This document shows positions 52,956-64,000 of a stretch of DNA of 64,000 bases, in pieces. Source of the DNA: Temperatibacter marinus (GTDB lineage Bacteria; Pseudomonadota; Alphaproteobacteria; Sphingomonadales; Kordiimonadaceae); the NCBI RefSeq assembly GCF_031598375.1, contig NZ_CP123872.1:1054001-1118000 (forward strand), given 5' to 3'. The position numbers and the translations under genes are program-made. Within the stretch, counting starts at the first letter, position 1. The number at the start of each line of letters is the position of its first letter. The notes under the pieces were generated by a model that saw nothing but the letters and a program-made list of their open reading frames with translations, was not told where the DNA came from and made no database searches.

Positions 52956-55250
52956 TTATTCAGAATTGTCATCTTTCAGTTTTTCCAGAACGATTGAGGT
53001 GTGACAGGCTAGTCCTGCCATTGTGACAAGATCCGTCGCCGTAGAGGTCATCCGTGCAATCTGAACAGACTCACTCATGCCAAGCAGCATGGGTCCAATA
53101 ATACGTCCCCCTCCCAGCTCTGCTAGAAGTTTATAACTGATATTGGCAGAGAAAAGGCCTGGCATGATTAAGACATTGGCAGGGCCTGAAAGATTCATGA
53201 ATGGATACTCTTTCATCAAATCTGGGTTCAGGGCCACATCAGCTTGCATTTCGCCATCAAATTCAAAATTTACATTGCGGTCTTGTAGGATACGCACGGC
53301 TTGCTGCATCGCTTCTGTCTTACTTGATGGCGGGTTTCCAAAATTCGAGAAAGAAAGGAAAGCCACGCGAGGTTCGTGCCCCATACGGCGTACAAAATGG
53401 GCAGCATTAATTGCAATATCAGCCATTTCTTCAGCATTTGGTCTTTTGTTAACCGTAGTATCTGCCATAAAGACAGTTCTATTTTTGGTAACAATCACTG
53501 ACATCCCAAAAGGTTTTATGCCAGGCAATGGATCAATCACTTTCTTGATGTTTTTCATGGCCCGCCAATATTGTCGAGTTACCCCTGTAATAACAGCATC
53601 CGCATGGCCCTGTGCAACCATAAGACTGGAGAAGACGTTTCGATCACGTTTCACTAACCGCTTCACATCACGGAGAAGGTATCCGCGGCGATTGAGACGC
53701 TCGTAGAGATATTCTGTATATTCAGCTGTGTGTGGGCTGTTGCCTGCGTTAACAATTTCAAATTGTGTGTCATCCACACCCATTTCTTTGAGCTTTTCGC
53801 GAATAGGCGCCTCATATCCTACCAGTATAGGAATGCCGTAGCCACTTGATTTAAAGCCAACGGCTGCTCTTAGAACCTTGTCTTCTTCAGCTTCAGCAAA
53901 GACGACTTTGCGCGGCTTGCGGCGTTTTAATTCTTCGAACATTGTTGAGAGAGTATCAACGGTTGGATCTAGTCTCGCAGCGAGCGCTTCTTCGTAAGCC
54001 TCCATGTCATCAATGGCAAGACGTGCCACGCCTGTTTCCATTGCAGCTTGGGCAACTTTAGGAGGAATATATTTAATGAGTCGCGGATCAAAAGGGGCTG
54101 GTATGATATAGTCTGGTCCATAATGAGGTTGTTCGCCGCCGTATGCTGCTGCTACTTCGTCGGGGACATCTTCACGAGCCAATTCAGCCAGAGCCATCGC
54201 ACAGGCAATTTTCATCTCATCATTGATTGTACGAGCCCGCACATCGAGAGCCCCTCGAAAAATATAAGGGAATCCAAGGACATTATTCACCTGGTTAGGG
54301 TAGTCACTGCGGCCTGTGGCCATAATCGCATCGGGGCGTACTGCTTTCACGTCCTCAGGTGTAATTTCAGGATCAGGGTTTGCCATAGCAAAAACGATCG
54401 GCTTTTCAGCCATAGATTTCACCATATCCTGACTGATGGCGCCTGCTGCCGCTAGACCGAGCACCACATCGGCCCCTACCATGGCCTCTGAAAGTGTGCG
54501 ATGCTCCGTATCAATTGCGTGAGCAGATTTCCATTGATTCATACCTTCAGTTCGGCCTGAATAAATGACACCATCACGGTCAACCATTGTCACATTTTCA
54601 TGGGGCATGCCCATCGCCTTGATGAGTTCAATACATGCGATACAGGCAGCACCAGCACCCACGGCGACCAATTTTGTATTTTTGATATCTCTGTTGGTGA
54701 GATCAAGTGCGTTAATCAAACCAGCTGCTGCGATAATCGCTGTGCCATGCTGGTCATCATGGAAGACAGGGATATCCATTAATTCTCTGAGGCGTTGCTC
54801 AATAATAAAACAAGCGGGCGAACCGATGTCTTCAAGATTAATGCCTCCAAATGAAGGGCCAAGCAATTTTACACAGTTTACGAATTCGTCGATGTCTTCA
54901 CTATCAACTTCTAGATCGATGCTATCAACATCAGCAAATCTTTTGAAAAGAACAGACTTTCCTTCCATGACAGGTTTACTGGCTGCAGCCCCCAAATTCC
55001 CCAGACCGAGGATCGCAGTTCCGTTCGAAATGACAGCCACTAAATTGCCTTTAGTGGTATAGTCATACGCTGTGTCAGGGTTCTTTGCTATTTCGAGCAC
55101 AGGAACCGCTACACCTGGACTATAAGCGAGAGAGAGATCGCGCTGAGTAGCCATAGGTTTTGTTGGTGTAATTTCTAATTTGCCTGGACGACCGTGTGAG
55201 TGAAAACGCAACGCCTCGTCATCTGTAAACTTACTGTTTTTGATTGGCAT
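52956..55250 (-). CDS. maeB: NADP-dependent malic enzyme with phosphotransacetylase-like domain
   Basis: Oxidative decarboxylation of malate to pyruvate with NADP. 764 residues: N-terminal malic domain (about 1-420) with LAYSPGVAVPVLEI, the HDDQHGTAII metal-binding region and FAMANPDPEI; C-terminal phosphotransacetylase-like domain (about 430-764, RKVVFAEAEEDKVLRAAVGF, ADTTVNKRPNAEEMADIAI), which is regulatory in MaeB. The gene is divergent from mutS. Confidence 0.98.
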   Translation of the reverse strand: MPIKNSKFTDDEALRFHSHGRPGKLEITPTKPMATQRDLSLAYSPGVAVPVLEIAKNPDTAYDYTTKGNLVAVISNGTAILGLGNLGAAASKPVMEGKSVLFKRFADVDSIDLEVDSEDIDEFVNCVKLLGPSFGGINLEDIGSPACFIIEQRLRELMDIPVFHDDQHGTAIIAAAGLINALDLTNRDIKNTKLVAVGAGAACIACIELIKAMGMPHENVTMVDRDGVIYSGRTEGMNQWKSAHAIDTEHRTLSEAMVGADVVLGLAAAGAISQDMVKSMAEKPIVFAMANPDPEITPEDVKAVRPDAIMATGRSDYPNQVNNVLGFPYIFRGALDVRARTINDEMKIACAMALAELAREDVPDEVAAAYGGEQPHYGPDYIIPAPFDPRLIKYIPPKVAQAAMETGVARLAIDDMEAYEEALAARLDPTVDTLSTMFEELKRRKPRKVVFAEAEEDKVLRAAVGFKSSGYGIPILVGYEAPIREKLKEMGVDDTQFEIVNAGNSPHTAEYTEYLYERLNRRGYLLRDVKRLVKRDRNVFSSLMVAQGHADAVITGVTRQYWRAMKNIKKVIDPLPGIKPFGMSVIVTKNRTVFMADTTVNKRPNAEEMADIAINAAHFVRRMGHEPRVAFLSFSNFGNPPSSKTEAMQQAVRILQDRNVNFEFDGEMQADVALNPDLMKEYPFMNLSGPANVLIMPGLFSANISYKLLAELGGGRIIGPMLLGMSESVQIARMTSTATDLVTMAGLACHTSIVLEKLKDDNSE

Positions 55251-55279
55251 GAAAGGAGCCTCTTTTTTTGTTCTTTCAG

Positions 55280-55307
55280 TTGATCTATTGATCAGCTCTT
55301 TTATAGT
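55280..55307 (+). promoter_or_regulatory. Possible mutS promoter
   Basis: TTGATC (55280-55285), 16-bp spacer, TATAGT (55302-55307), with a leader of about 95 nt before the mutS GTG. Reasonable but not strong. Confidence 0.35.
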
Positions 55308-55407
55308 GGGACCATGTAAGGGATTTAAACCTAATGCTCTGTAAGGGGCCTATATTACTGCAGTCATAAAAATAATAAAGACTTAATCGATATAAAAGGA
55401 CCTTGGG

Positions 55408-58143
55408 GTGCTGGATAAAGTAAATAAAAATAATAAGATAGACATTTCTCCCCGTCAAAAGTGGCTAGATGCTGCGGCTCAGCCGGACGTCACACCCATG
55501 ATGAAACAATTTCTCGAGATAAAAGCAGACCATAGCGAGAGTCTACTCTTTTATCGGATGGGTGATTTTTATGAACTGTTTTTTGATGACGCCGTTCAGG
55601 CTTCAGAGGCGTTAGATATTACGTTAACAAAGCGAGGGAAGCATTCTGGGGACGATATCCCCATGTGCGGGGTTCCTTATCATGCCTCTGAAATGTATTT
55701 AGCGCGCCTCATAAAAAAAGGGTTTAAAGTTGCTGTTTGTGAACAAACTGAATCCCCGGAAGAAGCAAAAAAAAGAGGCTATAAAGCTGTTGTTCGGCGG
55801 GAAGTCGTTCGTCTTGTAACACCAGGAACTCTCACTGAAGATAATTTATTAGAGGCTCGGGCTCATAATTATCTTGTCGCCCTTGGTCAGGCTAAAAGCG
55901 GTCTTTCTTTAGCAGTCTGCGATATTTCAACAGGTGAGTTCACCGTCATCCCAACGGCAATAAACCGTCTCGATGCTGACCTCGCCAGAATCCAGCCAGG
56001 CGAATTATTAATCACTGATAAGCTTCATGAGGATGATGGCATCGCGCCTGCCCTATTCGATTGGCGTCATATTTTGTCCAAGGTTGATAAAGCTTTTTTT
56101 GATAGCGTCCGGGCTGAATCTCGTTTGATGGGTCTTTTTGATGTAGCCACTCTGGATGGATTTGGTGATTTATCCCGCTCTGATTTGGCAGCGAGTGGGG
56201 CTTTGGTCGCATATCTTGAAGAAACGCAGAAGGGCCAAATGCCGCTCTTGAAACCGCTGCGGCGACAGCGCAGTGATGCCACGATGATGATTGATGCCGC
56301 TACTCGAAAGTCTCTTGAACTTGCTCATACGCAAACGGGTCAATTTCAAGGGTCTCTTCTATCTGTCGTTGATAAGACTGTAACAGGGGCAGGGGCAAGA
56401 TTGCTAGCAAAGCGGCTGTCTTCTCCTTTACTGGACCCTGTTGCGGTTAATGCGCGTCTAGATAGCGTTCAGTTTTTTCTAGAACGCTCGGCTATCCGCA
56501 CAGATGTGAGGGCTGCCCTGAAGGAAGCGCCAGATATGGAGCGTGCAATTTCCCGCATCGCCATGAATCGTGCCGGTCCGAGAGACTTGGCGGCCATTCG
56601 ATCAGGACTGCTCGCGGCGCGTGATATTCGAAGCTTGTTGATGGGGGCATTAGATGCCTTTGGTGATATTCCGGATCTCATTAAAGAGGGAGCGGCGCTG
56701 CTTGAGGGGCACCATGCTGTCATCGAAGAATTATCAAATGCGCTCATCGATGAACCGCCTCTTATTATTCGTGATGGGGGTTTTATCAGGCCTAAATATA
56801 ATGCTGCGCTTGATGAATTTCGCATGCTGAAAGATGAAAGTCGTCGTTTAATTGCGGGCCTCGAACTTGAGTATAGAACCCTGACAGAGATAAACAGCTT
56901 GAAGATTAAGCACAATAATGTACTTGGATATCATATTGATGTCTCTGCAAAAAATGCTGATATATTGATGCAAGCACCGCTTAATGAAACATTTATCCAC
57001 CGTCAAACATTGGCGAATAATGTTCGATTTTCTACCAGCGACCTTTCTAAACTTGCAGGGAAAATCTCTGAGGCAGGCGATCGATCTCTTGCACTAGAGC
57101 ATGAAATTTTTGACGCTTTATCCCATCAAATTATGCGGCAAGCTGATACCATCGGTCTCGCAGCTGCCTCTCTTGCAGGATTGGATTTTTTATCTGCCCT
57201 GTCGGAACTGGCCAGTCTCTCAAATTTATCACGCCCAATTGTAGATGATAGTTTAGATTTTGTCATTACCGGTGGTCGTCATATGGTTGTTGAAAAAGCC
57301 ATAAAAGAACAATCTGATGCACAGTTTGTCGCCAATGATTGTAACTTGTGTGAAGAGCAGCGTTTATGGCTTATCACAGGGCCTAATATGGCTGGTAAAT
57401 CGACCTTCCTCCGTCAGAATGCCCTCATTGCTATTCTGGCACAGATAGGCTCTTATGTGCCTGCGAAGTCAGCGACAATCGGTGTGGTTGATCGTCTCTT
57501 TAGTCGGGTAGGGGCAAGTGATGATTTGGCCCATGGGCGGTCTACTTTTATGGTAGAAATGGTTGAAACTGCTGCCATTTTAAATCAAGCAGGACCAAAA
57601 TCATTGGTTATTTTGGATGAAATTGGTCGTGGGACAGCGACCTATGATGGATTATCTATCGCATGGGCAGCTGTGGAAAATTTACATAATATCAATCAGT
57701 CGCGTGCTTTATTCGCAACGCATTACCACGAGCTTACTGTCTTAAAAGAAAGTTTAGAGCTCATGTCGTTGCGGTCCATGAAAGTGCGAGAATGGAAAGG
57801 CGATGTCATTTTTCTTCACGAAGTCGGAGAAGGGGCAGCTGATCGGTCTTATGGTATTCAAGTGGCGAAACTGGCAGGTTTGCCAGGGCGAGTCATTAAC
57901 CGTGCACGTCAAGTTTTAGATCATCTTGAGAATGCAGATAAGGGAGATAAAATAACAGGGCTAATTGATGACTTACCCCTGTTCCAATCTCTTCCAGAGA
58001 CAGCCCCCCCTTCGGGCGCTGGGCGTGAAGAAGCCAGTCCTATGGATCTTTATTTATCAGATATAATCGCGGATGATTTAACGCCAAGAGATGCATTAGA
58101 AGTGGTTTATAAACTTAAGGAATTGGCCCGCGATGCTGAGTAA
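55408..58143 (+). CDS. mutS: DNA mismatch repair protein MutS
   Basis: Mismatch recognition ATPase, 911 residues. N-terminal mismatch-binding domain has [31 protein letters not shown], with the Phe-x-Glu motif region (FYELF). The ATPase has Walker [10 protein letters not shown] (about residue 657), Walker [22 protein letters not shown]. The start is GTG 55408, with AAGGA seven bases upstream. The last 11 nt overlap the glnD start. The mutS-glnD-murJ order is common in alphaproteobacteria. Confidence 0.99.
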   Translation: MLDKVNKNNKIDISPRQKWLDAAAQPDVTPMMKQFLEIKADHSESLLFYRMGDFYELFFDDAVQASEALDITLTKRGKHSGDDIPMCGVPYHASEMYLARLIKKGFKVAVCEQTESPEEAKKRGYKAVVRREVVRLVTPGTLTEDNLLEARAHNYLVALGQAKSGLSLAVCDISTGEFTVIPTAINRLDADLARIQPGELLITDKLHEDDGIAPALFDWRHILSKVDKAFFDSVRAESRLMGLFDVATLDGFGDLSRSDLAASGALVAYLEETQKGQMPLLKPLRRQRSDATMMIDAATRKSLELAHTQTGQFQGSLLSVVDKTVTGAGARLLAKRLSSPLLDPVAVNARLDSVQFFLERSAIRTDVRAALKEAPDMERAISRIAMNRAGPRDLAAIRSGLLAARDIRSLLMGALDAFGDIPDLIKEGAALLEGHHAVIEELSNALIDEPPLIIRDGGFIRPKYNAALDEFRMLKDESRRLIAGLELEYRTLTEINSLKIKHNNVLGYHIDVSAKNADILMQAPLNETFIHRQTLANNVRFSTSDLSKLAGKISEAGDRSLALEHEIFDALSHQIMRQADTIGLAAASLAGLDFLSALSELASLSNLSRPIVDDSLDFVITGGRHMVVEKAIKEQSDAQFVANDCNLCEEQRLWLITGPNMAGKSTFLRQNALIAILAQIGSYVPAKSATIGVVDRLFSRVGASDDLAHGRSTFMVEMVETAAILNQAGPKSLVILDEIGRGTATYDGLSIAWAAVENLHNINQSRALFATHYHELTVLKESLELMSLRSMKVREWKGDVIFLHEVGEGAADRSYGIQVAKLAGLPGRVINRARQVLDHLENADKGDKITGLIDDLPLFQSLPETAPPSGAGREEASPMDLYLSDIIADDLTPRDALEVVYKLKELARDAE

Positions 58144-60898
58144 TGATCAACGAAAAATTCCTCAAAAGAAAGCGATCTTTAATCGTCGCGATATCACGGA
58201 AAAACTTGAAAGTATTGCTGAAAATACGCCTCTAGATCATAGGCGCTCAAAACTTTTCACCCTTTTAAATGAGGCCTATAAAGCAGGATGGTTAGAAGTG
58301 AAGCGCCGCCACCGTGCCTGTCGATCAATCTCTGAAGCTGCGCTCACTCCGGTTGCCAATTGCTATTTGATGGATATGATTCTTAAGACATTGTTGGATT
58401 TTACAGCAACTCACATCTACCCTAACCCTAACCCAACAGAGTCAGAGCATATAACTTTGATTGCCACAGGGGGATATGGGCGCGGTGAAATGGCGCCTTA
58501 TTCTGATGTGGATCTTACATTCTTGATCCCCTATAAAGTCACGCCTTGGGTAGAAAATGTCGTAGAATTCATCCTTTACTTTTTGTGGGATATGGGACTG
58601 AAAGTTGGTCATGCGACCCGGAACCCGGATGAAATCGTGCGGATGGCAAAAGAAGACCTAACAATCTGCACATCTTTACTTGAATCTCGGATGATTTGGG
58701 GAAGTGCAACCGCTTTTAAACAAGCTCGGAAACTTTTTGTCTCAAAAGTTATTAAAGGCAATGAATCATGGTTTATCAATGGTAAACTTGAAGAACGGGA
58801 CAGCCGCCACAAAAAACTGGGCGACTCGCGCTATGTGGTTGAACCAAACTTGAAAGAGGGCAAGGGGGGGCTTAGAGACTTACAAACAACATGGTGGATT
58901 GCCCGCTTTACATATATCGCTAAATCAGCGGAAGAATTGATGGAAGAAGGTGTTTTTAGTCGCCATGAACTTCAGCAATTTAAACGAGTAGAGCAGTTTT
59001 TATGGAGCGTGAGGTGCAGTTTGCATTATATGACAGATCGCGCTGAAGAACGCCTAAGTTTCGACATGCAGCGCCAATTATCGCAATTCATGAAATATCA
59101 AGATAAAGCAGGAAGCCTAGCGGTTGAGCGCTTCATGAAGCATTATTTCTTGATCGCCAAAACAGTGGGTGATCTTACGCGTATTCTTTGTGCAGCTCTC
59201 GAGCAGGGCAATCAAAAGAAGAGTCTATTAGACAGGATTAGACCAGCGCGAAAAGTGGGAGGGTTTAAGTCTGAACAGGGACGCTTGAAACTCATGGATA
59301 AAGATGATTTTAAGACGAATCCTATATTTATGCTTAAGATTTTTCATATCGCAGACAAACATAATTATGATATCCATCCCGAGACGTTACGTCAGCTTAG
59401 CAAAGATTTAGCGCTTATAGATGACACTCTCAGAGAAGATTCTGAAGCAAACAAATTATTCCTCGATATTTTAACATCTAAAAATAACAATGAATTGGCG
59501 CTCAAGCGATTGAATGAAGCAGGGGTCTTTGGAAAATTTATCCCTGATTTTGGTCGCGTCGTGGCTCAGATGCAATATGATATGTATCATCACTATACAG
59601 TGGATGAGCATACGATCCGAGCGCTAGGACTATTAAGCAAAGTTGAAAAAGGCGACTTGGATCAGGAGCACCCAGTTAGTTCTAAAGTGGTGCATCACAT
59701 CTCAAGTCGAAAAGTACTTTACACGGCTGTTTTGCTTCATGATGTGGCAAAAGGGCGTAAGGGTGATCACAGTATTTTGGGCGCAGAGGTCGCAGAAGAA
59801 TTATGTCCCAAGATGGGTTTCACCCCGGGAGAGACAAAAACCATATCCTGGTTGGTGCGCCAGCATTTGTTAATGAGTGAGACTGCGTTTAAGCGAGATT
59901 TGTCAGATCCAAAAACCATTCAAGATTTTTGTGATGAAGTGAAGAGTATGGAGCGCCTAAGGCTGCTTATGCTATTAACTGTGGTAGATATAAAAGCTGT
60001 TGGTCCCGGTGTTTGGAATGGCTGGAAAGGTCAACTACTCAGGAATTTATATTTCTCATCAGAAGAAAAATTATTGGCGGGACATGTAAGATTTGGTCGG
60101 GCTGAGCGGGTTCAGGAAAGGCAGACTGAACTGAAAGAGAAACTTTCCTTAAAAAAGACACCCGCATCAAAACTATTTGGCCGTTTATATGATAGTTATT
60201 GGCTAGCTGAAGAACTTGAAATTCAAGCCATGAATATGGAGCTTATTCAAACAACCGATAAATTGGGTGAAATTTTAGGTGTTGCAGCACGTGTAGACGA
60301 GTTTCAGGCCATGACCCACGTGACCGTTTATGCTCAAGATCACCCAGGTTTATTTGCACGCATTGTTGGGGCTTTAGGTGTTGCCGGAGCGACCATTGCT
60401 GGGGCAAAAATTCATACAACGCGTGACGGCATGGCCCTTGATAATTTTTTAATACAAGACGCAGACCGCCAAGCATATAATGATCCAATAAAATTGGAAA
60501 AATTAGAGCGCACGATTCACGAAACACTTCTTGGAAAAGTGAAAATTACAGAGCGTTTGAAAAAACGTAAGATTATTGGCGATAAATCAGCACATTTTCA
60601 TATTAACCCCGTTGTCTCTATTGACAATAATGCATCTAGCAAAAGCACAGTCATTGAAGTGAGTGCTAAAGATCGCCAAGGTCTTCTTCATGATTTATCT
60701 TTTGTGTTATATCGATTAAAACTGTCGCTTATTTCTGCACATGTGGCAACATGGGGCGAGCATGCTGTTGATACCTTCTATGTCTCTGACCTGACTGGGG
60801 GTAAAATTACAAATAAGGTGCGGCTCAGAAATATTGAACAAAAACTATTGCTAGCCTCTGAGGGGAAGTCTCCCTGGGGAGAGGCGTTGGATAAGTAG
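58133..60898 (+). CDS. glnD: Protein-PII uridylyltransferase/uridylyl-removing enzyme
   Basis: Nitrogen sensor that modifies PII proteins: adds UMP when glutamine is low and removes it when high. 921 residues with the nucleotidyltransferase motif [18 protein letters not shown] (about residue 113), the HD-type motif [12 protein letters not shown] (about residue 535) for removal, and two C-terminal ACT domains ([41 protein letters not shown]). Starts 11 nt inside mutS. Confidence 0.99.
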   Translation: MLSNDQRKIPQKKAIFNRRDITEKLESIAENTPLDHRRSKLFTLLNEAYKAGWLEVKRRHRACRSISEAALTPVANCYLMDMILKTLLDFTATHIYPNPNPTESEHITLIATGGYGRGEMAPYSDVDLTFLIPYKVTPWVENVVEFILYFLWDMGLKVGHATRNPDEIVRMAKEDLTICTSLLESRMIWGSATAFKQARKLFVSKVIKGNESWFINGKLEERDSRHKKLGDSRYVVEPNLKEGKGGLRDLQTTWWIARFTYIAKSAEELMEEGVFSRHELQQFKRVEQFLWSVRCSLHYMTDRAEERLSFDMQRQLSQFMKYQDKAGSLAVERFMKHYFLIAKTVGDLTRILCAALEQGNQKKSLLDRIRPARKVGGFKSEQGRLKLMDKDDFKTNPIFMLKIFHIADKHNYDIHPETLRQLSKDLALIDDTLREDSEANKLFLDILTSKNNNELALKRLNEAGVFGKFIPDFGRVVAQMQYDMYHHYTVDEHTIRALGLLSKVEKGDLDQEHPVSSKVVHHISSRKVLYTAVLLHDVAKGRKGDHSILGAEVAEELCPKMGFTPGETKTISWLVRQHLLMSETAFKRDLSDPKTIQDFCDEVKSMERLRLLMLLTVVDIKAVGPGVWNGWKGQLLRNLYFSSEEKLLAGHVRFGRAERVQERQTELKEKLSLKKTPASKLFGRLYDSYWLAEELEIQAMNMELIQTTDKLGEILGVAARVDEFQAMTHVTVYAQDHPGLFARIVGALGVAGATIAGAKIHTTRDGMALDNFLIQDADRQAYNDPIKLEKLERTIHETLLGKVKITERLKKRKIIGDKSAHFHINPVVSIDNNASSKSTVIEVSAKDRQGLLHDLSFVLYRLKLSLISAHVATWGEHAVDTFYVSDLTGGKITNKVRLRNIEQKLLLASEGKSPWGEALDK

Positions 60899-60912
60899 GA
60901 CAATCGAGAGAC

Positions 60913-62475
60913 ATGACGTTAGGAAAGGGCATATCATTGGTTGGAGGGCTAACGTTGGTTAGTCGCCTCTTTGGGTTTGTTCGAGATTTGTTAATGGCTC
61001 GCTATTTAGGGGCAGGCATGGCAGCGGATGCATTTTTCATTGCCTTCAAGTTACCTAACTTCTTCCGCCGGCTTTTTGCAGAAGGCGCTTTCTCAGTTGC
61101 TTTTATTCCTATGTTCTCGAGAATTTTAGGGAAGGATATCACTGAAGAGTCTCAGGCAAATGCCCGAGTTTTTGCTGAGAAGGTCTTGGCTGTTTTCTTG
61201 CCTATTCTCTTGCTGCTTTTACTGATTATGGAACTGGCTATGGTGCCTGTGATGTTTGGGCTAACGGGTGGCTTTGAAGGAAATCAGGAAAAGTTTAACT
61301 TAGCAGTAGAGTTGGGTCGCTATACTTTCCCCTATTTGGTGCTTGTGTCTCTGGTTACTTTGTGGGCCGGGATGTTAAATGCGTTCGGTCGATTTGCCGC
61401 TGCTGCCTTTGCGCCAGTTTTGCTAAATATTTCTATGATAGCTGCGATGCTTATGGCTCCTGAGACAGATGTTATTGTTGCGCGATATTTGGCAGTTGGT
61501 ATTTCTGTCGCCGGAGTTTTGCAATTGGTGCTGCTCATGTATGCAGCAAAAAAAAATAACCTGTCCCTCAGATTACGGCTCCCAAGGCTTTCACCAGACG
61601 TGAAGCAACTGCTTATATTAATTGGCCCCGCAGCGGTGGGCGCCGGCGCCATGCAATTGAACTTACTCATTGATGTTTTTCTGGCTGCGCGCTACTTGCC
61701 GGAAGGGTCTGTCAGTTGGCTCTTCTATGCTGATCGTCTTAACCAATTGCCCATTGGGGTTATTGGTGTTGCTGTAGGGACGGTTCTTTTGCCTGACATT
61801 GCTCGCAGACTAGGCAGTGGTGATGAGACAGGGGCCTTGCACCAGCAGAATCAAGCGCTGGTTTTTTCCATGATGCTCACAATCCCTGCTGCCCTGGCTT
61901 TAGCAACGATTGCGCAGCCTCTAATAGCCAGCCTTTTTGAGCGAGAAGCCTTTAGTAGTGCAGATAGTTTTCAGACGTCAGCAGCGCTTGTTGCCTATGC
62001 GCTTGGCCTACCGGCATATGTATTAACCAAAGTTCTTGCGCCCGGATTCTATGCGCGCGGTGATACGAAGACACCGGTTAAATTTGGGATTATTACACTT
62101 GTGGTTAATACGTCGGCTAATCTGTTGCTTATTGGCCCTTTTGGTCATGTAGGGCTTGCCTTAGGTACAGCAATTGCAGCCTGGGTTAATGTTCTTTTAC
62201 TCTATGGTAGCCTTCATCTCAGAGGACATTTCTCATTGATTAAGGGGGTGCGTTTAAAGTTGGTGAAATTCTTACTCTCGGCTGTTGTCATGGCCTATGG
62301 GTTGATGGTAGCGAGTGCTTACTTGAGGCCATTTTTTGCTGAGGACACGCTGGGCCGCGTTGGCGCGCTAGCAGCCTTGATCGTTGGCGGCGGTCTTCTC
62401 TATTTTATAGTTCTCCTTTTGATACGGGGCATAGGCCTTTCAGAATTTCGCGCTATTTTCTCTCGAAAAGCTTGA
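60913..62475 (+). CDS. murJ: Lipid II flippase MurJ
   Basis: Multi-pass inner-membrane flippase that moves lipid II to the periplasmic face for peptidoglycan synthesis. 520 residues, about 14 transmembrane helices; diagnostic N-terminus LTLVSRLFGFVRDLLMARYLGAGMAADAFFIAFKLPNFFRRLFAEGAFSVAFIPMFS, and the later ADRLNQLPIGVIGVAVGTVLLPDIAR. It follows glnD by 14 nt, so mutS-glnD-murJ is one unit; trpS is 62 nt later. Confidence 0.99.
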   Translation: MTLGKGISLVGGLTLVSRLFGFVRDLLMARYLGAGMAADAFFIAFKLPNFFRRLFAEGAFSVAFIPMFSRILGKDITEESQANARVFAEKVLAVFLPILLLLLLIMELAMVPVMFGLTGGFEGNQEKFNLAVELGRYTFPYLVLVSLVTLWAGMLNAFGRFAAAAFAPVLLNISMIAAMLMAPETDVIVARYLAVGISVAGVLQLVLLMYAAKKNNLSLRLRLPRLSPDVKQLLILIGPAAVGAGAMQLNLLIDVFLAARYLPEGSVSWLFYADRLNQLPIGVIGVAVGTVLLPDIARRLGSGDETGALHQQNQALVFSMMLTIPAALALATIAQPLIASLFEREAFSSADSFQTSAALVAYALGLPAYVLTKVLAPGFYARGDTKTPVKFGIITLVVNTSANLLLIGPFGHVGLALGTAIAAWVNVLLLYGSLHLRGHFSLIKGVRLKLVKFLLSAVVMAYGLMVASAYLRPFFAEDTLGRVGALAALIVGGGLLYFIVLLLIRGIGLSEFRAIFSRKA

Positions 62476-62537
62476 CCCTTTCGTGCTTGCTTGTCATAAG
62501 CGTTGCCGTGGGTTAGCCCTGACAATGGAGAATTAAG

Positions 62538-63551
62538 GTGACAAACACTCAAGTAAAAAATCGCGTCTTTTCCGGCGCACAGCCTTCGGGGAAAATGACT
62601 CTAGGTAATTATCTTGGAGCTTTTAAAAACTGGGTTGCTTTGCAGCAGGATTATGAGTGTTTATATTGTGTCGTAGATATGCATGCCATTACGGTTTGGC
62701 AGGACCCGGCTGATCTGGCTGCTCAAACCCGTGAAGCTGCCGCTGCATATCTTGCTTGCGGCGTTAATCCAAAAGAATCGATCTTATTTAATCAGTCACA
62801 AGTGTCTGGACATGCTGAGCTGAGCTGGATTTTTAACTGTATTGCACGGTTGGGATGGCTAAACCGTATGACACAGTTTAAGGATAAAGCTGGGAAAAAT
62901 AGCCAAAATGCTTCTACAGGTCTCTATGTATATCCAAACCTTATGGCAGCGGATATTTTACTTTATCAAGCTACCCATGTGCCTGTTGGAGATGATCAAA
63001 AGCAACACCTAGAATTGACCCGTGACATTGCTGCTAAATTTAATCATGATTATAACACAGAAATTTTCCCTGAAGTTCATCCGATCATCATGGGAGAGGG
63101 CGCTCGTATCATGAGTTTGCGCGATGGCTCCAAGAAAATGTCCAAATCTGACCCTTCAGAGGCATCACGTATAAATTTGAACGATACATCAGATATATTG
63201 GCGAAAAAAATTCGTAAAGCAAAGACTGACCCTGAATTGATTCCAGCCAAAGCAGAGCTGCTTGAGGGCCGACCAGAAGCACAAAATCTTATTGGCATTA
63301 TGGCTGCACTTGCAGAGCGATCACGGGATGATATTTGCGCAGAATACGAAGGCAAAGGCTTTGGTGACTTTAAAAAGGGCCTCACTGAGGTGGTGATTGA
63401 TAAATTAGCGCCCATCACGGAAGAAATGGCCAGATTGCAAAATGAACCTGCTTACATAGATCAAGTATTAAGAGATGGTAGTGAACGAGCGTCCGCTCTC
63501 TCGGAGCCTATCCTAAAAGAAGTTAAGAAAATTGTGGGCTTTATTCAGTAA
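62538..63551 (+). CDS. trpS: Tryptophanyl-tRNA synthetase
   Basis: Class Ic synthetase charging tRNA-Trp, 337 residues. HIGH-like motif [18 protein letters not shown] near residue 17, and KMSKS ([16 protein letters not shown], about residue 205). The start is GTG 62538, with GGAG seven bases upstream. It is the last gene of the plus-strand set and ends before a bidirectional terminator shared with the Rieske gene. Confidence 0.98.
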   Translation: MTNTQVKNRVFSGAQPSGKMTLGNYLGAFKNWVALQQDYECLYCVVDMHAITVWQDPADLAAQTREAAAAYLACGVNPKESILFNQSQVSGHAELSWIFNCIARLGWLNRMTQFKDKAGKNSQNASTGLYVYPNLMAADILLYQATHVPVGDDQKQHLELTRDIAAKFNHDYNTEIFPEVHPIIMGEGARIMSLRDGSKKMSKSDPSEASRINLNDTSDILAKKIRKAKTDPELIPAKAELLEGRPEAQNLIGIMAALAERSRDDICAEYEGKGFGDFKKGLTEVVIDKLAPITEEMARLQNEPAYIDQVLRDGSERASALSEPILKEVKKIVGFIQ

Positions 63552-63575
63552 GGTTTAAAATCATTGGAATAGACA

Positions 63576-63612
63576 AAAAAGGCAGCTTCGGATTTCTCTA
63601 AGCTGTCTTTTT
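63576..63612. terminator. Bidirectional terminator between trpS and the Rieske gene
   Basis: 13-bp stem AAAAAGGCAGCTT (63576-63588) with AAGCTGTCTTTTT (63600-63612), one wobble, 11-nt loop; A- and T-tracts on opposite sides. Confidence 0.88.
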
Positions 63613-63928
63613 ATGCCGAATAAATAGCTTTCTCAGTGACTTTGATTGCCACAGATCTTAGATATTCCCCTTTGCAGGGGCCAGCGATGCAATAGCCTGT
63701 CTCTGGCTCAAATCGTGCGCCATGAGTTTGGCATAAAAGATAGCGATCTGTTATATCCATAAAGCGATCTCCAAATAAATTGAGAGGAACACGGGCATGG
63801 GGACAACTGTTAATATAGGCTTTTATACCTTTGACTGTGCAGTGTAACAAGACTTGCAGTTGCTTATCTTCTTTCTTGAAGATGACATTTTTACTGCCAG
63901 TTTTTTGAAGATCACTGAGGGTAGCCAT
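63611..63928 (-). CDS. Rieske [2Fe-2S] domain protein
   Basis: A small soluble ferredoxin of the Rieske type, 105 residues. The cluster ligands are Cys/His in CPHARVPL (residues about 42-44) and Cys/His in CQTHGARF (about 65-68), matching the CxH/CxxH pattern. It lacks an oxygenase or bc1 context, so it may donate electrons to an unknown partner. Start ATG 63928 overlaps the stop of an upstream open frame (TGATG). Confidence 0.9.
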   Translation of the reverse strand: MATLSDLQKTGSKNVIFKKEDKQLQVLLHCTVKGIKAYINSCPHARVPLNLFGDRFMDITDRYLLCQTHGARFEPETGYCIAGPCKGEYLRSVAIKVTEKAIYSA

Positions 63929-64000
63929 CAGCGTACCAACTGCAGGCCCCGCGGGATAATCAGCAAGATATGCTGGGCTGGGAGCTTGTGAGACGGCCCC
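63928..64000 (-). CDS. 3' end of an upstream gene (partial, unidentified)
   Basis: On the minus strand one frame is open from the window edge to TGA at 63930-63928, overlapping the Rieske ATG (TGATG). The last residues read HILLIIPRGLQLVR. The coupling suggests a real gene, but 24 codons are too few to name it. The Rieske frame itself is also open to the edge, so a longer Rieske protein is an alternative. Confidence 0.35.
   Translation of the reverse strand, partial: GPSHKLPAQHILLIIPRGLQLVR

Noticed and set aside
53143-53706. Long plus-strand open frame (187 codons) opposite maeB
   Set aside because: It lies wholly inside maeB, which has clear domains on the other strand; no ribosome-binding site or known motif. 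The same holds for 54565-55062 and 54048-54455.
1-64000. CRISPR array, insertion sequence, prophage or toxin-antitoxin pair
   Set aside because: No repeat-spacer series, transposase, integrase or phage structural gene was found; the XRE gene at 21906 has no toxin partner.

Overview
The window is a dense stretch of bacterial chromosome, almost all housekeeping and envelope genes. It reads as an alphaproteobacterium with moderate, slightly AT-leaning composition. The evidence is gene order and gene types typical of that class: an SUV3-like helicase beside rpmB, DUF3576-leuS-lptE-holA, secB/fxsA facing Tim44-like-mltA-smr, hisB-hisH-hisA-hisF-hisE facing hslVU, lptC-lptA-lptB-rpoN-hpf-ptsN, a RpoE/ChrR pair, and DUF952-pyrD. 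I would guess a marine lineage near Kordiimonadales/Emcibacterales, but this is low-confidence inference. I see no insertion sequence, prophage, CRISPR array, rRNA or intact tRNA.

Layout. 1-2547: 5' part of an SUV3-like helicase (minus) and rpmB with promoter and terminator. 2546-7301: a MATE exporter, then two ECF sigma/anti-sigma modules in convergent orientation (sigma, membrane anti-sigma-like protein and metal-sensor-like protein; then rpoE-chrR). 7302-13170: a SprA-type metalloprotease, pyrD, DUF952, DUF2333, a universal stress protein and an outer-membrane protein. 13171-17804: lipoprotein, leuS, lptE, holA. 17869-23843: secB and fxsA against Tim44-like, mltA, smr, an XRE regulator and comM. 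23866-29997: a TetR regulator, the his cluster and hslVU. 30008-32529: soxR with a textbook SoxR promoter driving an unrecognised 59-residue ORF, then a VOC protein, DUF3224 and a TraB/GumN protein. 32763-36990: rpmI-rplT and pheS-pheT. 37208-41722: two methyltransferase-like proteins, a DMT exporter, a lipoprotein and an RNase D-like exonuclease. 41778-47174: LPS export genes, rpoN, hpf, ptsN. 47171-50214: truA, fmt, def, DUF1491, PilZ. 50388-52862: a LuxO-like sigma-54 activator and cysK. 52956-63928: maeB, mutS, glnD, murJ, trpS, a Rieske protein.

How genes cooperate: lptE and lptC-lptA-lptB supply LPS transport; rpoN, glnD, ptsN and the LuxO-like activator touch sigma-54/nitrogen control; rpoE-chrR, the second ECF module, soxR, usp and hslVU are stress functions; rpmB, rpmI, rplT, hpf, def, fmt, leuS, pheST and trpS serve translation. 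No obviously new multi-gene system is visible. The points that stand out most are the LuxO-type operator pair 32 bp apart upstream of the LuxO-like gene, the SoxR promoter aimed at a small unknown ORF, and a ChrR whose zinc-binding cysteines are gone.
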